Part shown: positions 11,912 to 24,205 of the stretch, in pieces
Layout of the letters: each line of letters opens with the position of its first letter
How positions within the stretch are numbered: the stretch's first letter is position 1
Assembly (NCBI GenBank): GCA_022495005.1
Contig: JAGYXB010000557.1
Location: 434,001 to 498,000, forward strand
Direction: 5' to 3'
Length of the DNA stretch: 64,000 nt
Source: Rhyacophila brunnea
Lineage: Eukaryota; Arthropoda; Insecta; Trichoptera; Rhyacophilidae
Notes under the pieces: model-generated
What the model saw: only the letters and a program-made list of their open reading frames with translations
Database searches by the model: none
Told to the model about the DNA's origin: nothing
Made by a program: the position numbers and the translations under genes

Positions 11912-14118
11912 AAGAGTGGGAATAAAAATTTGTCTCCCTCTTACAAACAATAATCAGTATCTAGCAGCGTCGCACAGCGAGCGCTAGATGTAAACACGTA
12001 CTTCTTTATTCATATATTATTAATTATATTATTTAATTATATTGTTATATTAGACGGCTATATATCAACAATGATATCTATCTATAATGTAGCATATCAT
12101 TTTACCTCACGTATTATTGATTTAAAATATTACTACCATATCTATTCGTATTCAAAACGTGATGTATATAATAATAATATACCATCTGATTTTCATTATT
12201 GGAACGGGTAATTCACCTACACACAAATACAATCATTAACGCTCGTGTACCTGTTTGATAGAATTAAATGGTTGATGGTTTAATTTGATACGAATTATGT
12301 TCACAAATTAAAGGATTCAATCTCGCTCAATTGTAAGCTTAGGTTTATTCTGGGTGTATTGTTTAACGAATTGTGGTGTCTTATGAGTAGAATACGGTTC
12401 ATACTATTAGTGTACACGCGACAATAATTCAAGACGAATTTGGATTGTAAATTGAATACAACATTGTACCTACGCCAGCCTTGTAATGATTGATTGAGGT
12501 GGAATGAGTGATAAATGATTGATAGGTAGGTATACCAATTTAATATTAATTAATTTGTTAAATCTTCTTGATATATTAATGACTATTCTATAACCCTCAA
12601 TCATTCCAATGTGGTTTTAGATTCACTATTATCAAGATAAACACTGTAACTTATAGTTGTCACGAATAAATGTTTTTGCTTTTATATATATATAGTATGT
12701 CTAAGACTATGTTGCTGTCAAAAATTGGTGTGTCAATAATTTAGGTATTTAGAGTTACCAACGGATTATGTGTTTATATTAAATAATATGTAAGCTAGAA
12801 AAAAATCAAGACCGTTCGATAGATAGTAAATGCACATAAAGCACATAGAATTATGCCCGATTGTTGAAAACATGTCAAACTTCAAATTACAATAATTACT
12901 CCATAACATGATTACAAGACTTAAAAACTTTTTGCAGTAACCTTACAATACACACGACCATTTCTAACATGAAACATGACTTTTCACTAGAAGCGGATCC
13001 AAAACAATCTCATTACAACTATTTGAAAATTAAACCATACAATGACACGTCGCGTTAATTATTGTATTTTAATAAAACAGCCAATTCCTTCAAGCCATAT
13101 TTATTGAGATTAATATCCACAAAAATTGCATAATATAACATAGTTTATTATCGAAACGTCAAATGCCAAAAATAAAAACGGCGGCTATTAACAATTTCAT
13201 CATATTATTTCGATGCACCAATAATAGACGTATAAAATAGGTATAAAGTTGGCAGTGGTTACTAATTCCAGATTTAAAAAAATGATTGTTGATAAATCCA
13301 TATTAAAGTATCTTAAATTGTATCCTTAAAAGTTAAACAGAAAATCGTTCATAAATATTTAAAAATCAATCTGCCAAACGACTTGTGAATCCAATTATTT
13401 TAAACTTCACGCTATTCTTTTTTAACTTTGAAATGTTTAGATAACAATATACTAGTTATAAAATATTTATTTGTCTAACAGTAAATAAAATTATCTAGCA
13501 GAATTGAAATACATAAACACATTTATATAAACTTATTTTTTATTTATAACAAATGTAGAACAATTTACGCTCCTTTATCGAACACATCCATGGTCAATCG
13601 ATAAAACAGTTGTATACTTATATTAAAATTATGTTCACATGATATTAGCTTTAGACTTGTAATATAAAAGTCAGAATTACTTTTTAATAACATTTTCATT
13701 TTCTATATATTTTGTTGGCAGTTCAATCTAGCCCAGACATGAGAAAAAATAATTTTTCAATCAATTCTGTACTATCAATCTGACTATCCACCAAGGGAAT
13801 ATAATATTATTACTGTATAAAAAAATTATAAAGTATTTTTGGTCAATAGTATTGTAATATTATTTTCGTATATGATTTTTGACATAACGCACATGTGCTG
13901 TACATGTATCTACCTGTACCTTTACGTACATGTACCTGTAGACGTACATGTATTTACTTGCACCAATAGTGTGTGTTTTAACTATCGCGATAATAACAGC
14001 TGTTTACACGTAAAAGTGTTGACTGTCTCGCCAATTGCATTTTTCAAGAGTAGGCGATACGCGATGTTGTCATTTTATGGTAGGTACTATTAAATTTGAC
14101 AGTCGTGAAAATTGGTTA

Positions 14119-14675
14119 GGCTTCGGCCACATAGGCAGGTGCCTTGCTTGGTGGCTACGTACTAGGTGACATATCCTAGTGAACAAACGCACACTATTCT
14201 ATCGCAATGGCCACACTGCACGCTTCGCGCCTCGTTACGTGATTATGAGTCACCTCGTGAGTCTCCCGGCGAACAAACGTGTTGCTTATTTTTATTGTGT
14301 CACCTAGTGATTTTGGATTTTGCAAGATGGCGGATGTTTCTTCAGTATGACAAACGTCAAACACCGTATATTTTGAGGTTATGAATAATGACGCATGGGA
14401 TGAATCATTGCCGACTCAAGTAGAGTATTAATCTAAAGATGGCGGTGGATGAATGCATCCAAAAAAATCGAATTTGAGACTTTCGAAATTCTCTGTGAGA
14501 AGTAGCTTTCTGGTTAGTTTTGAGAGTGACATATCGTTGATGACTTGAGCGCTCCCAAATGTCAAATAAATTTTAACCTAAGCACATAGCTTGCAATGTG
14601 GCAGTAGTATTTTTAGTAGACAAGCATAGCATCTAGCTCAGGACTAGCGAAGCACCTGCCTATGTGGCCAAAGCC
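14119..14675 (+). mobile_element. PIF/Harbinger-like MITE with TTA duplication
   Basis: Terminal repeats GGCTTCGGCCACATAGGCAG and, inverted, GGCTTTGGCCACATAGGCAG continue to GGTGC; about 25 bp with one mismatch. Both ends are flanked by TTA (14116-14118 and 14676-14678). A 3-bp TWA-type duplication and GG-starting TIRs are typical of PIF/Harbinger. 557 bp, no transposase; the open frame at 14166-14384 is not recognisable. Confidence 0.85.
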
Positions 14676-15709
14676 TTAACTTAAAAATGAGCCTCAGCGC
14701 GGTGTAGTTCACTTTTTTTACCGGGATATTCACCACTATCATTCTACTGTGCAGGCGGAGATATTGCACAGTCTAATTGTTGCGTAAAAATTCAGAAGCT
14801 TCTGAATTTTTTTGATCCATGCATGCAATCTTCCAATTTTCACGATGCCACGTGCATTTTTTTTATTATGGCCGCAATGGTACGTACTGTCAGCAGTAAA
14901 TCCATGCACGTATAAGCGGGGTATAAAAGTATCTATAGCCTTAATTGAGACAATATAAAAATGAAGTATCGTTTTTTGTTTCCTGATCCGTAGATCCATG
15001 AAATTTTCAAAAATATGAAACACATAATGTTATATTCAATTACTTTTTTCAGTTAGATACTGGTACAATCGCACCATTTTTGATAATACGAAATATTGCG
15101 TAGTTATACTACTTATTTTATAAATAAACTAATGAGAAGTAGTTATTATAATTATTTTTACATTTTCTATTTGATCGTCAATGAATGGATATATAAATAG
15201 GTAAACCAGATTCGAACAAAGATGATTTTTCTTCTTATATATTTTTTTCTTTTAACTAAAATCAAAATGAGAATTAACTTAATGTTTAACGTGCAAGAAC
15301 ACAACGCCTACTTTATAGCGATGTCAAAGCGTTCAACATAAAACAATGCTAGATTACAGTAGGCCCTCTTCATATGCACTAAATCTTCCAAACTTAACCA
15401 TCATTCGCTCTAAAACGTTTGGCTAATGTTGATATCCTCCAAAAACTTTCTCAATCCTGGACAATTCAGTGTCACGGCTTTCCAGTTAATTCAAAACTCT
15501 TGTGGCGCAGTTCATTTAAGTCGTGGCTGTCTAAATCTTCTTTCACACAATAAAAAGAATATTTTATTTAATTCCTAATATTATAAGTAATCACCTTAAT
15601 CAAACATTAGAAATATTAAAAAAAACTCAAAATAACTCAATATTTATCATAACTAAAGTTGCTCAACCATAGATAGGTTTTTTTTTCTGTCAGTACCATA
15701 CTCTATGTA

Positions 15710-15960
15710 CGAGGGGCGTTCATTATGTTATGTAACTCGGCAAAAAACGATGACAGATTAAAATGATTTTATTAGTGATGTCGTCTTCTGACAATGTACA
15801 TTCATACGTTGTATAATATTCCTATAACAATGATAGCTATTTTAGAAAAAAAATATTGATATAGTTCTAAAAACCAGGTCCTGGCCACCTCCTTAACTTC
15901 ATTATCATTGCAGTAAAAATACTGTCCACCTGTTTTTTTTTAAAACTCGGATGGGGCTGC
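15710..15960 (-). pseudogene. Mariner remnant 3: transposase C-terminus and 3' end
   Basis: A TA (15708-15709) followed by CGAGGGGCGTTCATTATG is a mariner-type terminus. Read on the minus strand, the adjoining DNA encodes YFYCNDNEVKEVARTWF, then ELYQ and FFSK: the degenerate C-terminal block that in mariner transposases carries the (D/N)EEVKEAV--WL signature. There are frame breaks, and the other element end is not found, so it is a deep relic, different in sequence from the mariners at 977 and 54743. Confidence 0.6.
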
Positions 15961-16529
15961 TATAACTTCGTTCTATACATATCCACCGGCGTACTATTGT
16001 GAAGGAGTAACACGCTTAATGTGAGCTGTCCTTAAGTTTTCATAAAATGGTCATTCTGTTACTTAGCGTAACTCTTTCATATTATAGTGATCTTGTATGG
16101 TATGTCATGTACTCTAGTAACAAAAGTCCATCCTGGTTCCAGAAGTCATTTATCATAATCTGTCTAATACGTATATTGTTCGACCTTAAAGTTTTAGAGT
16201 AGATATACTACCACAAATGTTAACTCAGGATCATTACTATTAGTTTAAATATCAAATTCGTACTTTTAATGCATATAAAGGGACTAGTTTTAATTCGCTC
16301 ATTGTTTTCTTTCAAACTGAAATAGATATGACGAACTTGCTACATAGTAAAAGAATTTTGTGGTAAAAACAGAAATTTCACGAGAGTTCACCAATAAGAT
16401 ATTATCAGTCTCCACGATAAGGAATTACTACTATTCAAAGGTTTTTATTAACAGTTAATAATTTTATTACATAGTACAAATAATGTTACCCTTAATAAAT
16501 CATCGCACAAGTCTCTTGATACACACCTA

Positions 16530-16706
16530 AATGAACCCGAACCCTGCGCTAATTTGTGTTTCGTTTGCATGAACCGGACGAACCGAAAGGACAAAATTAT
16601 ATTATTTCGGGAGGCATACCTTACCAGTTTGAGGGAACCGTTGACATTTCAAATTATAGAACTTGCGCTGCGCTCAATGGAGAATTATTCAGTGATTCGA
16701 GTTTAA
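16530..16706 (+). other. Unrecognised open frame with CxxxCxxC
   Basis: 58 open codons ending in TAA, starting NEPEPCANLCFVCMNRTNRK, with later LREPLTFQII. The Cys spacing and composition are more protein-like than the surrounding AT-rich DNA, and a second open frame (16556-16816) overlaps it. I recognise no family and see no convincing splice sites. It may be transposon debris or chance. Confidence 0.2.
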
Positions 16707-17978
16707 GACGTATTTTTGTTTTGGTATTATTAAATATTATCAAAGGATTTTTATTTACGTCTGGAAATAATTGGAAGTTACTATATTCTATTGTGTCCAT
16801 ATTATCATGTTTGTAAATATGTAATGAGATCTAAAGATATCGTTGAGTATTTATATTTTATATATAACGAATACAGTATAATATGCGCTGTCTAACTAAG
16901 AGTTGGGGAACCTTAAACCTCTTCATATTGAAAGATCACTTTATTAGATGCAACGTAATGAGGCCGCATTCAATAAAACATAATTTATATATATATACTT
17001 CAAAATATACATTAGTTATAGGAAATTAAAATGCAAATATTTTAAATAATAATAATTGAGTTAAGGACCAATAAATGTACAAATTAGTTTTATTTTCCAT
17101 GTTTATTTTCTTTAAATTTAGTCGATCTATCTAAGTTATTATAATACATTAAATTATTTTTAAAGATACAAATGTTATCCATTTTGAAATTTACGAAGTT
17201 TACAGCAGATATTTTTTATTCTTTATATTATTATAGCATTTCGCTTTCTGGGTGAAGCATTAATGCATGTTGAATTTTAATAGATATCACGTGTTTTTTA
17301 CAAATTTAATAGATTTTAAGTCATGTACCTACTACATTTTCATCAAAATAATAATTGAATTATACACATAATATTTGTTTTTGTTGAAAATATAATAAGT
17401 TATTATACATCCAGAATGCATAAATATTAACTATTCTTCCTATGGGACATTTAAAATGCAAACTTTATCAAATAGGTAAACTGTCTATCTCTGACCATGT
17501 TTTTATGCTTTAACGATGTATCTGCTTAATAACCACATGTATTTCCACAATTACTGCTCTTCCGGCAACTGTAATATGAGAAAAAGTAAGATGAATGTAT
17601 AAGAAAGAAGAAAGAATGCTAAAACGGTTCATGGAAGGATTAATAATTAATTAATTACTCTTAATATCGCGGCGTGTGTTAGCGCTGCTACGTGGATTTG
17701 ATTATAAGTGAAACTTGAATCTATAAGATATATATAAAAATGGATATCAGTAGGATATAAAAGATGTTAAATAAGAAAGCCTTGTATGTGCATATATTAG
17801 TAATTAGGGCGGTAAGTGTGATCTAAATACATTTATGTATATGATGAAATACTGCAGATATAAAGAAAACACTGTATTATAGATAGTTTACAATATGTAT
17901 CAAAAGATAAAACACATATTGGTCCGGTTAAAATAAATGATAAAGGTAGATACATGTATTTTCTAACAATAAAGACTT

Positions 17979-18046
17979 AATTATAATTTAAAATTAAATT
18001 TAAATTTAATAATTTTAAATTTAAATTTAAAATTAATTAATTAACT
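17979..18046. repeat. AT-only palindrome of AAATTT blocks
   Basis: Repeated AAATTT/TTTAAA units arranged symmetrically around TTTAATAATTTTAAA, so that the two halves can pair over roughly 25 bases. No GC in the core. Low-complexity sequence; could extrude as a cruciform. Confidence 0.6.
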
Positions 18047-18674
18047 TAAGTAATACATCTTCGCAGAGACAGAGAAATCATAAAAACATTATAGATACAT
18101 GGATACTCATATGTACATCACTTAGTATTCACTGATTCTATAAAAATTCTAAATAAAGTTACTTGTCGTACTGAATTTAAAGTTCGATGCCGTCCGAGCG
18201 GCAACCGTCAAGGTAAACTGTTTATCAATGAACTCCATCCATCTTTGTAGCCAAGATTAAAGTAACCGTGTTAAAGGGTATTTAAAGCCCTGCTCTTATG
18301 CCGCAGCGTTGCAGTTGGTACAAAAGAGAAAATCAATCTTGTGTTTTTTTCTAATTGCTCATCCCTATACCTAATTTTAATTAAGTGACACAATTTATTT
18401 TTTCATTACTACACATTCGCAGATGCTAGCAGTAAAACACTTTTCATAATATTATAATTACCTACAGCTTTAAGCACTTTCACTTTAAAAATAAAAATAA
18501 TTTTCTAATATATGAAAATATTTTTCTCATCCATCTGACCTCATATATTATTTTTTATGTATTTTCATAGTTTAATTCAAAAGGATCGGGTAGGTAACAG
18601 TTGTATTTGCTGATCGATTTGTAATTTACTTTGAACCTCAAAGTAAGCGCGGACTTATTTCAAGTGCTCAACTC

Positions 18675-20355
18675 CAGTGACGTCCCGTGGGGGTAGGCAG
18701 ATTGAGCGTCGCTTGGGGGCGGCAGATACTCGAAGGGCGGCAAATCGAGGAGAATCATTTGGTATTATATAGAAATAGCTACCTAAACTTAGTTATATTA
18801 TAACCAGAGCGTTGAAGATGTTTTGTTCCGGATGCTTTTTTTAATTATTACCCAGTAGGTACTCGCAGCGATTTTAGTATGATGTCACCACGCTCGACTA
18901 GTGTTTTTTTTTATTTTAGTTTTGACTGCTCAGTTTCGTATACAAATGCTAATAAACTTGGCGCCTAGATATTTTTATAAATGTAAAACACCACAAACGA
19001 ATAATAAATCAGTCATAATAATATAATGTCATTTACTCGGATTAAAGAGTTCCTTTCATAACAGTGGTAGGTATACTGCGCAAAAGCCAATTTATGTCGC
19101 GCCATGGTTATTAAAAGAAAATAATATTATATATATCAACGTTGGTAACGAAACAAGGAGAATTTATGGTAGAGATTTATAGGTAGGTACATACCGTATT
19201 TTTTAATTTATCCAAATATTTTTGCCAGTCACTAGCGAGATTTAAAAGTTGCCGGATGTACCTATTGCAAATATATACCTATTCATAATGATTATTAATC
19301 CTTATTGACATTTGACATAACCAATTAGTATTCGTGCATATAATAGGTGTTTACGTTAAGTACCAGCTAATTGTAACAAAAATGTACACTAGTATGTAGC
19401 TACCTAGATTATATCATATTTATCGTGCTGTGAATACAATACTGTGCAATAACTTCTTTTAAGTCGTTTTTTTGTAAACATATTTTTTGCTGATAATAGT
19501 GTGGATTTGTAGTTTATTTCAATCATCAACGGTTGAATGTTGAGACTATAATTAATAGTGTATTTATGATTAAATTTAGGTTTATATTAAAAAAATAATG
19601 AGGAAAATTATTTTGTTTACATGTTGTAAGGTACAATAATAGCATAGAAAAAATGGTGTGAAAATAATACATCTGCGTAGGTATTACTAAATGATACAAA
19701 CCAAATGTGTCAGACATATCAACCAAATGGCATCTCAGACTCTGGTGATTTGGGTTAGTGTCTAACTAATATTATATTTATTCGCTTATTTATTTATTGA
19801 TATCTAAATTTAATTTTGTATGTTTCAGCTTAGTGGTAGGTGTATATTTTGTTAGTAATGTATCCATACCATGGCCCCCACAAGGGGGGGCTGATAAGGC
19901 TCTAGCCTGGGGCCCGGGCTCGATAAGTGAGATAAACACATATCACAATTTTGCTCTAATAGCAAAAAATTCGCCTGCGGCGCTATTTTACTTCGATAAT
20001 GATGTTATTTAAAATTATGTGGTTACACAATACAATTTATAATTGTGTAGCGATACTCAAAAACTCCATAATTCAAGTGTATGTATTAAAATATACAAAA
20101 AAACACTAAATATACACATCAATTTTAACGCGTACACCATTTAGAAAACATTACTGTAGAGCGTCACACTGCTTTTATCCTTAGCGATGGGTAGGGGGGC
20201 GCCAAAGATCCTAACATGAGGCCCGCTTCAGGATGAGGGGGCCATGCTTCATACAACACATTTCTTAGATATTGGAGTAATGAAAGGATGATAAAAAAAA
20301 TGGGGCGGCATTTTGACGTTGCCTAGGGGCGGCATTTTGTCTAGGGACGTCACTG
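18675..20355 (+). mobile_element. Non-autonomous hAT element with perfect 8-bp duplication
   Basis: CTCAACTC occurs exactly at 18667-18674 and 20356-20363. The terminal inverted repeat is CAGTGACGTCCC at both ends, followed by GGGGGCGGCA/GGGGCGGCAT-rich subterminal sequence. An 8-bp duplication and CAG...CTG ends identify a hAT. 1681 bp long, no transposase found; minus-strand frames inside (19526-19726, 20265-20696) are unrecognised. A second element, module copy B, sits inside at 19871-20246. Confidence 0.92.
19869..20246 (+). mobile_element. CATGGCCCCC module, copy B (nested in hAT)
   Basis: Bounded by CATGGCCCCC and its inverse GGGGGCCATG. Inside are CTGGGGCCCGGGCT, AGTGAGATAAACACA, and near the right end TCACACTGC, GGGTAGGGGGGC and GAGGCCCGCTTCAGGAT, all shared with copy C. 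Flanks read ATCCATAC and CTTCATAC, a plausible 8-bp duplication with two changes, which would make it a small hAT-type element. It lies wholly inside the hAT at 18675-20355. Confidence 0.7.
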
Positions 20356-21212
20356 CTCAACTCACATGCGGAGAATGTTGTTATTTCTATTAAGGCAAGA
20401 TTTTTCTTCCATATTATCAAAAGAAGCGTAAAATTTTCAGTCGATTCAACTGTGAAGTAAGAATAATCATATCGAAATTGGATTATAAAACTCATACAAA
20501 AATAAACGCCACTAGGTGCCGAAATTCTGCGTGACGTATTCTTATTAAAAATAACAAGCCAGCAATATATACTTCCGTTTTTTTGTATTTTATTTTTATC
20601 AGAACACCATTCATGTTTTCCAAATGATATAAAAAGAAAACATCTTAAAAACGAAAGCACTTCTGACGTACCTAATATAAACGGTTTCATATACATATGT
20701 TGGTGAATTACATAATAATATACAATAACTAGTCACATTCAGTAACATAACACTAACTGGAGAATAATACTAGTTTTGAGTAATTTGATTTTGAAGTGAG
20801 TTTATTAAGTAATCGTAAAAGAGAAGACTTTAAAACAAAGAATGTTTATTTAATAAGAAGATTAAAGTAAAATTTTCTTTTTTTAAGTTTATTTTCGTAT
20901 TTGTTTATAAAAAAACGAGTTGGTGTCTTTTTCCAGAACACAGTTTGTCTTTTTTAGCGGTACTGATTACACTAAGTCTTATTTATTGTTTTCTGCCAGG
21001 AAAAAATGAAAACTCCTTACTGAGTGAATATTTAATATAAAGTAAATTAATTATTTAATATAATAAGATATTATTTATTTTAAATCACCCGTTAACTAGT
21101 AATATAATAAATAATGTGTTTATGTGGCGAATTGAACAATATTTTTTTCGGTTTTATGTAAATAATAAATTATTATGTATTAACTTTTTAAAAAATCTAC
21201 CGAAAAATATAC

Positions 21213-21570
21213 TGCATCCAAACCGGGTTAAACCGAAAATCGAGTAATACTACACGGTTAACCGTCTAAAATTCTGGATGACAAACATTACCAAAATAGT
21301 ATGTGAAAGCTATTTGTGTATTTGGAGCCAGAGCATGGACATAGCAGGTTACAGCACATGGTTAAAATATTAATTATATTTCCCACTAATTGGGAGCGGC
21401 TATGATCAACGTCGAATTTTAGGGTCAATGAAAAAGAATGTGCCAAAAGTACTTGAAAATGATTTTTTTAAATATGAGCGTTTAAATCGGTTACTCGATT
21501 CAGTTATCTAGAAAAACCGATAGCTGGGTAGAATTTTTCCTCCGGTTAATTGGATGCCGAACATCTATTG
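21213..21570 (+). mobile_element. Putative TIR element (weak)
   Basis: GCATCCAAACCGGGTTAA near the left and its approximate inverse, GGTTAATTGGATGC, near the right, with internal ACCGATT/GTTAACCG repeats. Imperfect ends and no target duplication found. Probably a decayed MITE. Confidence 0.35.
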
Positions 21571-21829
21571 AACACAAATTAGTCCGCTATTGCACAAATA
21601 AGAATAAATATGCGGTGACTTCTCTGTAGTAATGAAAAAAAAATATAACATTTTCAAATATGACTTTGTAGTACCATCTATAGATTACTTGACATTTTTT
21701 CCACATTTTCTTTTCTCCTATCAATAAATTTATTACTCACTTTAAAATCGTAAGTAAACTTCTGATATTTCATAGATTTATGTATATTTTTCTTAATATT
21801 AATGTTATATCATTATTACCACGTTTTTA

Positions 21830-21912
21830 TTAGCTCGTATTCTTGTTTGTCCAGTACAATTTTTTTCCTGTTTGTCCAAGATTTGTATTGGCAATGGAAA
21901 ATGATTTGATTA
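21830..21912 (+). repeat. Repeat family 2, copy 1 (short)
   Basis: Shares CACGTTTTTATTAGCTCG followed by TATTCTTGTTTGTCCAGTAC with 23730-24205 and the inverse of 31408-31672. Only about 80 bp align here. Confidence 0.6.
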
Positions 21913-22233
21913 AAATCACATCTAGACTTTATTATTTATTGCCTTACCTTTCCGTTTTCGTATAATTCTTTCTATTTACTCAATATGCTAGTACTGTACT
22001 ATAATTATTGACCTCATTAAAACAAATGATTCCCTTATTTTTAAAATTTTAGAATTTGTGTTTGCCTTATCTGCTCTCACTTTCTCTTACACACACATAT
22101 CACATTTTTTCTCATGCGAAACAAATATATATATACGGTAATAAATACATTATATCCGCGCAGTGCATATAATATACTCACTTATTACGAAAAAATATAT
22201 CGAAAAATAAAACTGTAACTTATGTGGCCTTAA

Positions 22234-23623
22234 GGGGGGACATGCTCGTCGAAGGTCAAAATTGAGTTTTTATTGTATTTTCAAACCATGATCCTGGACA
22301 CTCCTTAAACGTTGTAGATAATCTATTTATATAATTTTGAAGCCTTATTATCCTTTATAGTTATTTTAAACATTTGATGACTGCATGAAGTATTTTTGTT
22401 ACATAAAATAGTATTCTTTTAAACCTCTCGCTCTAATGTTTTAGAATATAGTCATATTTCGGTACATAACTGTGCAGTGATGTTAAGATTTTTTACATTT
22501 ATTAATTTTTAAACGCATTTATAAAACCATTAGTATAATTTATTACGAGATAATTTTTGTAAAATATTCACGATAAAAAATTATATTGATAATCTCTGTG
22601 ATCCCAAATTTGACAAGAATTAGGCATTTTATTATTCAAAAAATCGGCAAGATTAACACATTTGAAGATGATTCTAAAGATACTTATTATAAGCTATGTC
22701 TTTGACCATTCAAGTGTGATAAAATCTTATGAATAATGATTGCTTTATAATAATTATTGACCTAAGAATAAGGTAGTGTTTTTTTGAAATACGCCATTTC
22801 TTTTGTCATTCCCTAGTGGTTAAGCTACAACATACGGCCGTAGCCATAAAATGACAAACTATAATTAAAGTAGGGAGTAAAATTATGTTAACGCGCGTGT
22901 TTGAACATGTACTAACCGAATTTTTTTTTATTTTTTTTTAAACGGTACATGTTCAAACACGCGCGTCAATATCATTTTACTCTTTACTTCAATTATAGTT
23001 TGTCAATTTATGGCTACGGCCGTATGTTGTAGCTTAACCACTGGGGAATGACAAAAGAAATGGCGTATTTCAAAAAAACACTACCTTATTCTTAGGTCAA
23101 TAATTATTATAAAGCAATCATTATTCATAAGATGTTTATCACACTTGAATGGTCAAAAACATAGCTTATAATAAATATCTTTAGAATCATCTTGAAATGT
23201 GTTAATCTTGCCGATTTTTGAATAATAAAATGCCTAATTCTTGTCAAATTTGGGATCACAGAGATTATCAATATAATTTTTTATCGTGAATATTTTACAA
23301 AAATTATCTCGTAATAAATTATGCTAATGGTTTTATAAATGCGTTTAAAAATTAATAAATGTAAAAATCTTAACACCACTGCACAGTTATGTACCGAAAT
23401 ATGACTATATTCTAAAACATTAGAGCGAGAGGTTTAAAAGAATACTATTTTATGTAACAAAAATACTTTATGCAGTCATCAAATGTTTAAAAATAACTAT
23501 AAAGGATAATAAGGCTTCAAAATTATATAAATAGATTATCTACAACGTTTAAGGAGTGTCCAGGATCATGGTTTGAAAATACAATAAAAACTCAATTTTG
23601 ACCTTCGACGAGCATGTCCCCCC
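22234..23623. mobile_element. Giant palindromic element, two 679-bp arms, TTAA flanks
   Basis: The left arm 22234-22912 is repeated in reverse complement at 22945-23623, both 679 bp, around a 32-bp T-rich spacer. Landmarks such as GACATGCTCGTCGAAGGTC, ACGGCCGTAGCCATAAA and ACGCGCGTGTTTGAACATG recur inverted, with only a handful of mismatches. Both outer ends are GGGGGGACATG and abut TTAA (22230-22233, 23624-23627). TTAA duplications are typical of piggyBac-type elements, but the G-rich end is not a piggyBac end I know. No open frame of note. Foldback-type MITE in the sense orientation of the Epac transcript. Confidence 0.93.
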
Positions 23624-23729
23624 TTAAATAAATTCTACTTCTCAATTATAATAAATATCACCATTTTCAGAATTAAGTAAATTTATACGTAATATCTACT
23701 AATTACTTCCTAGTATGAGTAATTTTACA

Positions 23730-24205
23730 ACGTTTTTATTAGCTCGTATTCTTATTTGTCCGGTGGTTGTTTATCCAGTACAAATCTTGCAATCGATTTT
23801 TAACTAACTTTCCGACTAGCTAGACATTTGAAACTTTTAGAATATGTCAGAACACGATGCCAATCCATTAATCCTTTTAATACTTTTAGCCATCTTTAAG
23901 CAGAATTGAATTCATTTTCAGTTAATTCTGTTTTGTATAGAAAGTTATTTCGGGAAAAATTCGTAAAAAGTAAAGCACCATTATTGGTTGCTAAGGGGGT
24001 CCTAGCAACTAAATTATTAATATATACGTGCGTTACTATGGAAATCAATATGAAATGTCAAAATGACATTTTAGTATTCTATATTTATTCAGTATTTCTA
24101 TCAGTACAAAAAAGTATTTATTAATACATATAATTGTCAAGTTTATATGATTCAACAGAAAATTTAAAATCGTGGTATATAAAAAGTTCTTTTTATCTTG
24201 TAATT
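23730..24205 (+). repeat. Repeat family 2, copy 2
   Basis: Begins AACGTTTTTATTAGCTCG, continues with about 210 bp not in the other copy, then CCTAGCAACTAAATTATTAA, ACTATGGAAATCAATATGAA and TATATGATTCAACAGAAAAT up to TTTTTATCTTGTAATTA. Matches the reverse complement of 31408-31672 over most of its length. Unclassified interspersed repeat. The open frame 23906-24124 is accidental. Confidence 0.75.

Noticed and set aside
20265..20696. 143-codon minus-strand open frame
   Set aside because: Crosses the right end and target duplication of a hAT element, so it cannot be one ancestral gene; no domain.
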